Assembly (NCBI RefSeq): GCF_019204005.1
Contig: NZ_JAGSPA010000004.1
Span: 62,001 to 126,000, forward strand
DNA: 64,000 nucleotides
Direction of reading: 5' to 3'
Origin: Pacificimonas pallii
GTDB taxonomy: Bacteria; Pseudomonadota; Alphaproteobacteria; Sphingomonadales; Sphingomonadaceae
The notes under the pieces: model-generated
Told to the model about the DNA's origin: nothing
What the model saw: the letters and a program-made list of their open reading frames with translations, nothing else
The model's database searches: none
Translations under genes and position numbers: made by a program
Shown: piece after piece, positions 37,947 to 47,349 of the stretch
Position numbering within the stretch: position 1 is the stretch's first letter
Layout: the number at the start of each line of letters is the position of its first letter

Positions 37947-38906
37947 GTGATTGATCAGTTCTTAAATTTTTTCTCAGTCGATGGACATGACGGGGTATTG
38001 GAGCCGGGGCGGCTGCGCTTCGGCGAGCATTCGGTGTCCCTGGAGGCTGGAATCCCTAGATTTACGCCTGGCAGTTCGTATTCCCATGGCAATTTTGAAA
38101 GGCTTCGGACGGAACACGCTACGCTCCAGCTAGATTCCAAAAACGGAACCTCCGACAGGCGGAATACCATACTCAAACGCACCGGTTGGCCTGTTGAGTA
38201 TTTTCGAGGAAAGACCGTTCTTGAATGCGGCTGCGGCGCCGGGCCTGACACGGAAATTCTTCTTTCAATGGGCGCCAAAGTGGTCGCCGTTGACCTTGCA
38301 GGAGTGGATGTCGCAGCTGCCAATCTCGGCCAGCGGCCTGAATTATGCCTTGTTCAGGCCAGCATTGCCGACCTTCCTTTTAAAGCGCAGAGCTTCGATA
38401 TTGTCTTCTGTCATCGTGTGATCATGCACACGCCGGATCCAAAGGGCATTCTCGATCACATTCTGCGGTTTGTGAAACCGGAAGGCGCTGTTTTCGTGCA
38501 TTCCTACTCTCGCGATCTCTTTCAGATGGCAAGATGGAAGTATGCGATGAGGCCGCTGACCAAACGAATAGACCCCGAACGTTTGTATCGGTTCATCGAG
38601 TCTGCCGCCCCTACTATGTTCCGGATTACAGAGGCTCTAAACAAATCCAAAGTTGGCAAGCGGATCTCGTGGCATTTTGTGCCTTTCATGAACTACTCTC
38701 AAAAGCCGGAACTTATGCAAATGACTGATGAGACGCTTTTAGAGTATGCGATACACGACACATTTGACGCGCTGAGCCCGCCTTATGATAACCCTCTGTC
38801 TGTAGCAGACTTTGAAACTGCAGCGCGCAAACACCTGAAAGCCCCGTGGGAGATCGTAAGGGGGTCAGCGATTACGTACTTACGCAGTCGGTTGGCCCGT
38901 TCCTGA
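37947..38906 (+). CDS. SAM-dependent methyltransferase with N-terminal Trm112-like segment
   Basis: A 319-residue protein. Residues 1-45 (VDGHDGVLEPGRLRF...GIPRFTPG) resemble the Trm112-like module often preceding methyltransferases, though lacking its Cys pairs. The SAM site is VLECGCGAGPDTEILLSMGAKVVAVDL, followed by FDIVFCHRVIMHTPDPKGIL. GTG start at 37947. Acceptor unknown; context suggests glycan modification. Confidence 0.8.
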   Translation: MIDQFLNFFSVDGHDGVLEPGRLRFGEHSVSLEAGIPRFTPGSSYSHGNFERLRTEHATLQLDSKNGTSDRRNTILKRTGWPVEYFRGKTVLECGCGAGPDTEILLSMGAKVVAVDLAGVDVAAANLGQRPELCLVQASIADLPFKAQSFDIVFCHRVIMHTPDPKGILDHILRFVKPEGAVFVHSYSRDLFQMARWKYAMRPLTKRIDPERLYRFIESAAPTMFRITEALNKSKVGKRISWHFVPFMNYSQKPELMQMTDETLLEYAIHDTFDALSPPYDNPLSVADFETAARKHLKAPWEIVRGSAITYLRSRLARS

Positions 38907-38918
38907 AGGAAGAGCGCA

Positions 38919-40718
38919 ATGTGTGGACTGTTTGGTGTGGCGCGGCTGGGCTTAGAACCGCAGCCGATTGGCACTTCAACGGCCGACCGTTGCCGTAACG
39001 CGTTGCATACGCTTACTCATCGCGGGCCAGATGCGTGGGGCGAATGGCAGGACAAGCGTGCGTACGTCGGACATCGCCGGTTGAGCATCATCGATACATC
39101 CTCTCACGGCGTACAGCCCATGGTACATAAGCGCTCGGGACACGTGCTCGCGTATAATGGCGAAATCTACAATTTTCGCGAATTGCGCGCGCAGCTCGCT
39201 TTCGACTATGACTTTGAAAGTACAACGGATTCCGAAGTTTTGTTGCACGGGTTTGATAAGTGGGGGATCCGGGGTTTGCTTGGCCGCATAGAGGGCATGT
39301 TCGCCTTCGCGATTTACGACCCTGTTCGCGGAAAGCTGTACTTGGCGCGCGACCGGGTTGGTATCAAACCACTTTATGTGGGCTTCGGCAACTCGGAGAT
39401 TACCTTTGCGTCGGAGCTAAAGGCGATCGTTGAATATAGCGAGCCTGGTTCTCTGACACATGACCCGAGCGCTCTTTATGACTTTCTTACCTATGGATAT
39501 GTGCCCACACCTAAGTCCTTGTATAAAAATGTAGAAAAGCTGTCTCCGGCGCACTACCTGGAAATCGACCTCGAAGGCAGCTGCCGACAAGATATTTCCT
39601 ACTGGTCCCTCGATGATAGTATAGGCAGCCGGAGCACTGGCTCGCTTGCGACTGAGTTGCGTGGCCAGCTTAGAGACTCAGTACGAGAACAGATGATTGC
39701 CGACGTACCAATCGGCTTTTTCCTAAGTGGCGGCATCGATTCTAGTGCGGTGACAGCTGCCGCCGCACATCACGGCGCTCGTCAGCAGACGTTTAGCATA
39801 GGCTTTGATAGCGTTTCGCATGATGAAACTGCTTTTGCGGAAATGGTCGCCGACCGCTATCAGACCTGCCACCACAGGTATGTTCTCTCTGAAGAGGAGG
39901 CGGGCAATATTGTTGAGGATGTCATTCGTAATTACGACGAACCTTTCGCCGATAGTTCGGCCGTACCAACATATTGTGTTTCTAAATTGGCTGCAGAGAA
40001 CGTTAAAGTTGCTTTAACAGGCGATGGTGGCGACGAAGTATTTGGCGGATATAACTGGTACCGTCGATTTTCTCGAGCTGAATCACGAAAAATGCGGTTC
40101 CCTTCATTTTTTCAACCTTTAACCAGAAAGTTGCGCATACGTGCTAGCCATACGCCGGCACCACTATCGGCTCGTATAGCAGAGCGATTAGAGTACGATC
40201 ACCTCCTTAAAGGCTTTGATCTTTATGCACGCTTGATGGGGGGGCTGATCGCACGGGAGAAAATGGATTATCGTAACTATTGGGAAATTCCGGAAGATTA
40301 TGACGACTATTGGCAATATCGCGCCTTTTATCGCCAAGACTTACCAGTTCTAACTCGTCTCCAGTATCTCGATTTTCACACTTACTTGCCGGATGATATT
40401 TTGACCAAAGTTGACCGGGCTGCGATGATGGTTTCCTTGGAAACCCGCGTTCCGTTACTTTCTACTAATTTGATCGAATTTGGCTTCGGTGTCTCTGAAG
40501 CAGACCGCTATCGGGATGGAAGATTAAAGGGCCTCCTTATGGCCTCGCAACGCGATGAGTTGCCTGCCGCCATTTTGAATCGGCGAAAAAAGGGCTTTAG
40601 CATCCCCCAGAAAGATTGGGGTGCGAGCCTGTTTTCCTCGGGTAGGACATTTGGCGAAAATACCTTGCATCAGATATATGGACAATTCGTTCCGCCAAAG
40701 ATGCGTCTTCCATCATGA
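38919..40718 (+). CDS. Asparagine synthase-like glutamine amidotransferase
   Basis: A 599-residue AsnB-type protein. Cys2 (MCGLFGV) is the glutaminase nucleophile, with RGPDAWG and YNGEIYNF in the same domain. The ATP-pyrophosphatase loop SGGIDSS is at residues 270-276. In polysaccharide clusters such enzymes often amidate uronic acids rather than make free asparagine; that is an inference from context. It ends with a four-base overlap into the next glycosyltransferase. Confidence 0.9.
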   Translation: MCGLFGVARLGLEPQPIGTSTADRCRNALHTLTHRGPDAWGEWQDKRAYVGHRRLSIIDTSSHGVQPMVHKRSGHVLAYNGEIYNFRELRAQLAFDYDFESTTDSEVLLHGFDKWGIRGLLGRIEGMFAFAIYDPVRGKLYLARDRVGIKPLYVGFGNSEITFASELKAIVEYSEPGSLTHDPSALYDFLTYGYVPTPKSLYKNVEKLSPAHYLEIDLEGSCRQDISYWSLDDSIGSRSTGSLATELRGQLRDSVREQMIADVPIGFFLSGGIDSSAVTAAAAHHGARQQTFSIGFDSVSHDETAFAEMVADRYQTCHHRYVLSEEEAGNIVEDVIRNYDEPFADSSAVPTYCVSKLAAENVKVALTGDGGDEVFGGYNWYRRFSRAESRKMRFPSFFQPLTRKLRIRASHTPAPLSARIAERLEYDHLLKGFDLYARLMGGLIAREKMDYRNYWEIPEDYDDYWQYRAFYRQDLPVLTRLQYLDFHTYLPDDILTKVDRAAMMVSLETRVPLLSTNLIEFGFGVSEADRYRDGRLKGLLMASQRDELPAAILNRRKKGFSIPQKDWGASLFSSGRTFGENTLHQIYGQFVPPKMRLPS

Positions 40719-41803
40719 AGATTGCCTATGCCGCTGTGTCACAAGTGCCATCGCGGGCTGCAAATAGTGTACATGTCATGCGAATGTCCGCCGCTTTTGC
40801 ACGTGCTGGCCACGACGTAACGCTTTTTTTGCCGTCCGACACAGAGGAAAGTTTGACGGACGTATTTGAATATTATGGAGCAGAGAACATTTTTGGAATA
40901 CAGCGTGCCGCCTGGCCACCGATCCGTGGGAAGGCATTCTTTTTCGCTTTGGATGTAGCGAGAAAGGCCAAGGCGGCGAGTGTAGACCTACTTTACTCCC
41001 GATCAATCGCCGTAAGTGCCTTCGCTATCACTAATGGGATCCCAACGGTATTAGAGATGCACGGACCGATTACAGATAAATCTGTAATAGAACGAATAAT
41101 GTTTCGTTGGCTGGTGCGTCAGCGAGCGTTCCGGAAGATGGTAGTCATCAGCGGTCCGCTAAAGCGCTGGTTCGAGACTGAGGGCTCATTTCCGAGTGAC
41201 CGCGTTATCGTGGCCCATGACGGCGCTGATGTCAGTATGGCACCTAAAGCCGCGCGCGGTCCAGTACGAACTGCGGGATATTTTGGTGGTCTCTACGAGG
41301 GGCGCGGCATCGACATCATTTTCGAAATGGCCAAAAGAACACCGTCAATTGACTATGTCATTTACGGAGGAACTCCTCAGGATGTCGAGAAGTGGCAGGC
41401 GAGAGTCGGCGGCAGAGAGAATTTTCATCTATTAGGGCATGCCGCCCCACGAGACGTGGGCAAGCTGATGCAAAAGTGCGACGTCCTACTCGCGCCCTAT
41501 CAGGCTCGAGTTGCTGTCCATGGCGGTAGTGGCGATACCGCCAAGTGGATGTCACCATTGAAGCTTTTCGAATACATGTCAGCAGGCAGAGCCATTATCT
41601 GTTCCGACTCACCTGTGCTTCACGAAATACTCACACCTGGCGAGACGGCACTGATGCCTGTCGCTGATGACATCAACCAATGGGTCCAGGCGATCTCTGA
41701 CTTGGACAGACCTGAACTGAGGACAAGACTGCAGGAACAAGCTTATCGCCGCCTTGTTGAGGACTTTAGCTGGGACAAGCGGGCGTTAGCGGTCCTTTCG
41801 TGA
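40715..41803 (+). CDS. Glycosyltransferase, GT4-like
   Basis: A 362-residue GT-B enzyme. The N-terminal half has VPSRAANSVHVMRMSAAFARAGHDVTLFLP; the C-terminal half has GGLYEGRGIDIIFEMAK and the donor-site stretch SPLKLFEYMSAGRAIICSD. Start overlaps asnB (ATGA) and its end overlaps the next gene (GTGA). Sugar donor and acceptor are unknown. Confidence 0.85.
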   Translation: MKIAYAAVSQVPSRAANSVHVMRMSAAFARAGHDVTLFLPSDTEESLTDVFEYYGAENIFGIQRAAWPPIRGKAFFFALDVARKAKAASVDLLYSRSIAVSAFAITNGIPTVLEMHGPITDKSVIERIMFRWLVRQRAFRKMVVISGPLKRWFETEGSFPSDRVIVAHDGADVSMAPKAARGPVRTAGYFGGLYEGRGIDIIFEMAKRTPSIDYVIYGGTPQDVEKWQARVGGRENFHLLGHAAPRDVGKLMQKCDVLLAPYQARVAVHGGSGDTAKWMSPLKLFEYMSAGRAIICSDSPVLHEILTPGETALMPVADDINQWVQAISDLDRPELRTRLQEQAYRRLVEDFSWDKRALAVLS

Positions 41804-42888
41804 ACCAATCCTTGGACCTTCTGATTAGCAGTCTGCGCCGGGGTGGAGCCGAGCGTATGTGCACCGTATTGGCCAATCAGTTTGCTGACATGGGCTATGC
41901 CGTGCGCGTTATTGTAATGGATTCCGAAATCGGACCTATGAGAACGGACCTGTCGTCCAAAGTCACAGTCATGTCTCTCGGCGTTAAGCGAGCGCGATAC
42001 GCAATTCCCTCGCTATATCGATTTTTATGCCGTGATGCTGCCGACCAGATACTGGTGTTCAATCATCAGATACTCGCGATCCTTATCCCTCTCAGACGAC
42101 TTTTGCGCAGGAAGCCGAGATTTATATTACGGAATATCAGCACGCTTTCCCAGCAGTTTTCTGCTGAAAAATCGGTCTGGCATGGCGCTGTTGTGCATGC
42201 CTTCGCGCGGGGGGCGATTCCAAAGGCCGATCACGTCATTGCGCAGTCGCATGGTATGGCAAGCGATCTGATCAAAAATTACGCTGTAGATCCTGAAAAA
42301 ATTTCGATAATTCATAATGCCGTCGCGCCGCAAATTTGGCAGCGGCGCGAAGAGTTTCAAGAAAAAGAAGAAGGCTTTCGAATTTCTTTTGTAGGTCGGC
42401 TTGAGCCGGTTAAAGATGTATCTTTGCTGCTTGACGCATTTGCAGACGTTAAAGCTAAACTACCAACAGCCTCGCTTTCAATTTACGGGGACGGTTCCGA
42501 GCGGTCAGCTTTAGCTAAAAAGGCAAAGGCGCTAGATTTGGAAGATGCAGTGAAATTTTTCGGACAGGTTACAGATGTTGTTGGTTGTTACATCGCTGCA
42601 GATGTGACTGCGCTTACATCGATCTATGAAGGCTTTCCGAATTGCCTGATTGAGTCGATTGCGTTCGGGACGCCAATCGTGTCGGTCGATTGTAAATCTG
42701 GGCCCGAAGAAATCATAGAAAATGGCCAAAATGGTTATCTAGTGAGATCACGAAGGCCGCGAGACATAGCGGAAGCTCTGCTTAAGGCCGCAGAAAGCGA
42801 CTGGGATCGAAAATCAATTCGCGTGTCTGCATCTAGGTTTTCGCCAGAACAAGTTGCGAAAGCATATGAAGCTGCAATTTTTTCGTAA
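41800..42888 (+). CDS. Glycosyltransferase, GT4 family
   Basis: A 362-residue GT-B enzyme with GTG start. N-terminal RRGGAERMCTVLANQFADMGY, C-terminal FVGRLEPVKDVSLLLDAFADVKAKLP and TSIYEGFPNCLIESIAFGTPIVSVDCKSGPEEII, which contains the E-x7-E donor site. Last gene of the forward block; it meets the reverse block across a 65-base convergent gap with no obvious terminator. Confidence 0.88.
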   Translation: MNQSLDLLISSLRRGGAERMCTVLANQFADMGYAVRVIVMDSEIGPMRTDLSSKVTVMSLGVKRARYAIPSLYRFLCRDAADQILVFNHQILAILIPLRRLLRRKPRFILRNISTLSQQFSAEKSVWHGAVVHAFARGAIPKADHVIAQSHGMASDLIKNYAVDPEKISIIHNAVAPQIWQRREEFQEKEEGFRISFVGRLEPVKDVSLLLDAFADVKAKLPTASLSIYGDGSERSALAKKAKALDLEDAVKFFGQVTDVVGCYIAADVTALTSIYEGFPNCLIESIAFGTPIVSVDCKSGPEEIIENGQNGYLVRSRRPRDIAEALLKAAESDWDRKSIRVSASRFSPEQVAKAYEAAIFS

Positions 42889-42953
42889 TCACAAGTTCAA
42901 GGACAACGCTGTTATCAGACCTTCCGATCGTCTCTTAAACGGGTCATCGGATT

Positions 42954-44051
42954 TTATAAAGGAAGTATCTTCTCATAATGGGCTAGATAATTTTTCGCGC
43001 AGTCTTTTGCAGAGAAGTGAGTAGCAATTTCTCGTGCTGCCTTTCGTCTCAGGGATGAGACTGGTAGCAATCGCCGAAGTGCAAGAACTGCGTCGTCTAC
43101 TTCTCCTACCCTGAAAACCTCTCCTGCATCGGTGCGCACCGAGAGTACCTCTAAATGAGCTGCAATATCTGAGATACAGGCTGGTATCCCGATCGAGAGG
43201 GCCTCTAGCAGCGCGGTCGGCATCCCTTCTGTAGTGGATGCCGACATGAACACATCGGCCGCAGCTAGATAGGGTCTGATATTCTGTTGTCTACCGCAGA
43301 AGACTACCTGATCGCTCGCATGTGCCTCGCATTGACCGCGCTCTTCGCCATCGCCGACCATCAATAGACAAGCATCAGGGCCTAAGCGCGCCGATTGAAA
43401 CGCCATAATGACTGTTCGTGGATCTTTCAGTTTGGATAGATGACCGGTGGAGACGGCGACGAAGGCATTCTGGCTAAGCCCGAGTGAAGACCTTGCTGCA
43501 GCCCGTTCTTCAGGAGAGGCGTGAAAAAAAACATCCATATCCACGCCGTTAGCGACAACCGTCGTATCCGCTAAATGTGAACGCAGCCTCTTTTTCGCAG
43601 CGGCCGACACGAGCACCACGGACTTTAGCCGACGTAGGGCGAATAAATGAATGTAACCCAGAAAACGGCCGCGGATTGGTCCGTAGCGGGGTACATAATC
43701 CTCAAATAGATTATTATGTAATGTGGCAACTGTTCTCCGGCGATATTTTGTCATGGACATTAAAAAATCTGCGCGAACGCCATGTGTGTGTATCACTTTG
43801 GGCTGAAAGAGCCTCACCTGCTCCGCTATGGCAGCATGACCTTCAAATAAAAATGATGACCTAGATAGATCTAAATTCTGGACGTCGACACCGACATCCT
43901 TGAAATCCTGCTCTCTCGATTCGCATTTCGAACGCGAAAGCGCGGCTACACGTACATCAGCTCCAATTGAATGCAGGTTTTTAGCGATGTTAAATACCTG
44001 ATTTACAGGGCCACTTCTTTTGAGTCGTGAAATAATAAATAGGATTTTCAC
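42954..44051 (-). CDS. Glycosyltransferase, GT4 family
   Basis: A 365-residue GT-B enzyme: KRSGPVNQVFNIAKNLHSIGADVRVAAL at the N-terminus, VSTGHLSKLKDPRTVIMAFQ and MSASTTEGMPTALLEALSIGIPACISD at the donor site. Last gene of the reverse operon; start overlaps the Wzy-like stop by four bases. Confidence 0.87.
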   Translation of the reverse strand: MKILFIISRLKRSGPVNQVFNIAKNLHSIGADVRVAALSRSKCESREQDFKDVGVDVQNLDLSRSSFLFEGHAAIAEQVRLFQPKVIHTHGVRADFLMSMTKYRRRTVATLHNNLFEDYVPRYGPIRGRFLGYIHLFALRRLKSVVLVSAAAKKRLRSHLADTTVVANGVDMDVFFHASPEERAAARSSLGLSQNAFVAVSTGHLSKLKDPRTVIMAFQSARLGPDACLLMVGDGEERGQCEAHASDQVVFCGRQQNIRPYLAAADVFMSASTTEGMPTALLEALSIGIPACISDIAAHLEVLSVRTDAGEVFRVGEVDDAVLALRRLLPVSSLRRKAAREIATHFSAKDCAKNYLAHYEKILPL

Positions 44052-45340
44052 TTTGAAACAATCTTTTTTGCTGTGCTAGAATATAAATTAATTTTGCTAT
44101 GATTCCAGCATGCATAGACGATAAAGAAAACGATAAAAGGGTAGCGGAGTGGTATAGAGACCACCATTGCTCCTAAAATGTAAAGTGATATAAAACCCAA
44201 TTGAATAGATCCTTCATTCCGTTTTTTAAGGAACGATGATGTACCGATCATTATAAGGCCTAGCGGCAGTATTATCGATGCTAGTAAAAATGGCATTCTA
44301 CCTTGTGCGTAATATGTCAGGTATCCAGAATCTATAAGGCCAATTTTCTCACCTGGAGAAGACAGTGTACCCAACGGATAGGCATCTAATTTCTCGATAA
44401 CCCTAGGCCAGAATTCGTAAAACCGTAGAGAGAACGAGCTATCGCTCAAAACTCCACTGGCGCCCAACTCGAAAAAGACCTCATAACGATGAAATAGTAG
44501 GTCGATGCCTACATACTCGTCGATGAGAAAAAGAAACGGAATCATAAAAACCAGAAAAGCTACAACTGAAATAAATTTCTTTCGCAGATCCAATCGAAGC
44601 CAAAGAAAGGTCAATATCAGCAACGTCCCAACCATTGATGCTCGAGATAATGTCATCACAGAAAGTATAGCAGAAATGAGTCCTAAATATAAGTCAGTTG
44701 TTGTGTTCCTAGAAATGAATCTCGCAAAGAAGTAACTTTGACATATCATAGCAAATGCTGCAAGGCCACTTGTGTTCCCGAAGAAGCCAGCAGCACGGAT
44801 ATAGTCGATAATTCGAAAATGGCTGTCTACAGCGAAGCGCTCTAGGTGAGATGTAAAAATGAGCGTGGCCGGAGCAATGCCAATAGCATACAGCATCTGC
44901 ACAAACCCGTAGAATAAATTGGCTAGCAATGCGAAAGTAAATAATTTCCAAACACTGCTGTCATATAGTGAAAAATCCCTGTTGGACGTGCTCCATATAA
45001 GCACAAGGGCAGGGCCCCAAAGCAAGATCATTCGCAGACTGTTCCCGAGGCCTGACAAACCGGCACCTAATCCGGGTATCGATAGCATGGGATAAATTAT
45101 TTCGCAAACAGCGAGAGGAAGAACCAACAACTCAAATACTGGATAACGATAAATTGATCCCCGTTTCATTATAATTACAATGCCAACAAAAAACGACAGA
45201 ACAGCAAAAAAATCTGAAATCCGCAAATAGTTATCACCAGATACAGCAAACCCATAAGGGTAGAAGAATAAAATAGAAAATAGATAAGCAATTAGAATGT
45301 GTCTTAGGCTACTTCTAAGTTTGTAATTTGTTAACATCAA
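44048..45340 (-). CDS. O-antigen polymerase/ligase-like membrane protein (Wzy-like)
   Basis: A 430-residue protein with about ten or more membrane segments and a large periplasmic loop in the second half (VGIDLLFHRYEVFFELGASGV...), the layout of Wzy polymerases and WaaL ligases. Sequence motifs are weak, as usual in this group, so polymerase is preferred from the Wzx/Wzz context. GC is the lowest of the island, near 40% in sampled lines. Confidence 0.7.
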   Translation of the reverse strand: MMLTNYKLRSSLRHILIAYLFSILFFYPYGFAVSGDNYLRISDFFAVLSFFVGIVIIMKRGSIYRYPVFELLVLPLAVCEIIYPMLSIPGLGAGLSGLGNSLRMILLWGPALVLIWSTSNRDFSLYDSSVWKLFTFALLANLFYGFVQMLYAIGIAPATLIFTSHLERFAVDSHFRIIDYIRAAGFFGNTSGLAAFAMICQSYFFARFISRNTTTDLYLGLISAILSVMTLSRASMVGTLLILTFLWLRLDLRKKFISVVAFLVFMIPFLFLIDEYVGIDLLFHRYEVFFELGASGVLSDSSFSLRFYEFWPRVIEKLDAYPLGTLSSPGEKIGLIDSGYLTYYAQGRMPFLLASIILPLGLIMIGTSSFLKKRNEGSIQLGFISLYILGAMVVSIPLRYPFIVFFIVYACWNHSKINLYSSTAKKIVSK

Positions 45341-45353
45341 GCGAGCAGTCAGC

Positions 45354-46289
45354 CTATGAAGGCTGTTCGTTAGACCGCTTCGATGATAAGGCGATCACTA
45401 TAAAAAAGCCCAGCACAATGGAGAAGAATATGCTCATTACAATCAGCAGCAAAGGTCTCGGGCTTGCCGGGTCGTTCGCAGTCACCGGTGGCTGTTGAAG
45501 CTGAGCCGAGAAGGGTAAATCAATGCTGCTCATCATGATAAGCCTCTGTTTTTGAGCAAGCAGATCTGACAATGCCAGCCGGTGTTCTGATACAGAACTT
45601 CCCGCTAACAGGCCTTCAATAAACCTGGCTTCCTGCGTAGCGCGTTGGCGCACATTTTCACGCACGGCGCTGTCTGCATTTTCATATACTGACTGCAAAA
45701 ACGCGGCAGCAAATTCAGGGTCCGAGTTGCTATATGAGATTGTCTTGAAAGGGGTTGGCGGATCATCAACGGTCAGATCGGTTTTGAGATACTTCTGGAG
45801 ATCGACGAGATTTGGCGATGAAGTTGGCGGGCGGTTCAGCAACGCCCGAATCCAGCGGACAGGCGCGGAGCGAACGGAATCTGGGTCGCGCCAGCGTTGC
45901 GCGTCGGCGTCCCAGAGAGCCGGATAGAGTTCGGGCAGAAGTTGTTGGTCGCGTCCCAGTCGTTCGGCAAGCTCATAGGATTGCAGCGTTTCCATAAACA
46001 ACGAAAAGTGCGTTAGGTTGTTCTGCCCACCAATGTCCAAACCAATTGAAGAAGCGAGATCGGTGTAGCGTGCCAAGCCACCGCCAGCACCATTATCATC
46101 GCTGAAAATTGGACTTACGACCATCGAAGCGCGATAAGTGGGGGTGGCGGAATGTAAGTAAATGATCGTTGCAACAAGCGAGACTGTCATGATTGACAAG
46201 GGTATGTACCACCACCTTCTAAGGGCAGCGATCACGGTATCCCAGGTAAGTACCTCAGGCTCTGCCGCGGTAACCGATGTTTCAAACAT
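45354..46289 (-). CDS. Wzz/chain-length determinant-like protein
   Basis: A 311-residue protein with an N-terminal span (WYIPLSIMTVSLVATIIYLHS), a periplasmic domain, and a C-terminal span (LLLIVMSIFFSIVLGFFIVIAL) preceded by a Pro-containing stretch (NDPASPRP). This is the Wzz/PCP topology without an attached kinase domain. It would set polymer length together with Wzy. Start overlaps the GT2 stop by eight bases. Confidence 0.82.
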   Translation of the reverse strand: MFETSVTAAEPEVLTWDTVIAALRRWWYIPLSIMTVSLVATIIYLHSATPTYRASMVVSPIFSDDNGAGGGLARYTDLASSIGLDIGGQNNLTHFSLFMETLQSYELAERLGRDQQLLPELYPALWDADAQRWRDPDSVRSAPVRWIRALLNRPPTSSPNLVDLQKYLKTDLTVDDPPTPFKTISYSNSDPEFAAAFLQSVYENADSAVRENVRQRATQEARFIEGLLAGSSVSEHRLALSDLLAQKQRLIMMSSIDLPFSAQLQQPPVTANDPASPRPLLLIVMSIFFSIVLGFFIVIALSSKRSNEQPS

Positions 46290-47178
46290 TCTGCTGTCTT
46301 TTTCCTAGGATGTCTCTGGCTTCTAAAGCAAGCTGTGTCTTGTCACCAAGAGTCGTTTGTGGACGCCGAAAAGATGATCTGTAGACCAGCCTGCGAACCC
46401 AAACAGGGGCAGAACGAACTACCAGGCGGACCAGAGGATAAATGATGGTCCAGCTATACCCTCGTGTGTCTAGAATTCCATTTAGATATATCCCGAATTC
46501 ATGCCACCCCTTTTTCAGACTGCGTCTACCGAGGAATGCACGGCTCACATCCATTATCACGAGAGGGGCCGGCAGGTTTGCAAAGCGGGCCCCATTTTGG
46601 AGGCAGGCAAACCACATAGCCAGATCTTGGGTCGCCATCATTTCAGGATAGCCGCCACCAGAGGTTAGCACCTTTCTGCGAAACACTACCGTAGGATGCG
46701 CGAACGGACAGAGGCGCACCATTTTTTTCACAATATCTGAATGTGTAAGTGGATAGTGGCAAAGCCGTAATGCTCCGCTATCGACATCGTGTTCAATGAT
46801 CGCACCTCCCAGAATGTCGACATCAGGGCGACCGTCAAGGAAATCAATCTGCAATGAAAAGCGATTTGCTAGGCATAAGTCGTCGCTGTCCATTCGAAAA
46901 ACGTAATTCTCGTTTCCAAGCATACCAATTAGCCGGTTTAACGACTTCGCAAGTCCAATGTTTCGAGCACTGCGGGAGACCACATAAAAATGATCTTCAT
47001 TTTCAAAAATCCACTGAGATACTGCCTCATTCAATGGCCCGTCTATCGCCAAATATATGCGGATATCGCGTTCGACTCCTTCTTGCTCGACAACGGACCG
47101 TACGGCGGCAGCAAAAGCGTTTTTGGTATCGTTTCGATAAACGGACATAAGGACCGCTACTGCGGTGGAAGCGTGCAT
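46282..47178 (-). CDS. Glycosyltransferase, GT2 family
   Basis: GT-A enzyme beginning TAVAVLMSVYRNDTKNAFAAAVRSVVEQ, with the metal/nucleotide motif RMDSDDLC and LGGAIIEHD. The frame extends upstream to 47247, but the ATG at 47178 lies closest to the family start. First gene of the four-gene reverse operon (GT2, Wzz, Wzy, GT4). Confidence 0.86.
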   Translation of the reverse strand: MHASTAVAVLMSVYRNDTKNAFAAAVRSVVEQEGVERDIRIYLAIDGPLNEAVSQWIFENEDHFYVVSRSARNIGLAKSLNRLIGMLGNENYVFRMDSDDLCLANRFSLQIDFLDGRPDVDILGGAIIEHDVDSGALRLCHYPLTHSDIVKKMVRLCPFAHPTVVFRRKVLTSGGGYPEMMATQDLAMWFACLQNGARFANLPAPLVIMDVSRAFLGRRSLKKGWHEFGIYLNGILDTRGYSWTIIYPLVRLVVRSAPVWVRRLVYRSSFRRPQTTLGDKTQLALEARDILGKRQQNV

Positions 47179-47349
47179 AACCAGCCTGTGTACGTGGATT
47201 GTGTCGGGTGTCTCTAAGGCAGACGGCGCGTGATTGCGAGTGATCAACTTCTCTTGACCGGTTCGGAAAGGCTATCGGACGGTAAGCCTCGAGCTACCCC
47301 TTATCCGCTTCTGCAGAGGGTATGCTACCCTGTATGGATGGATTTTGGG

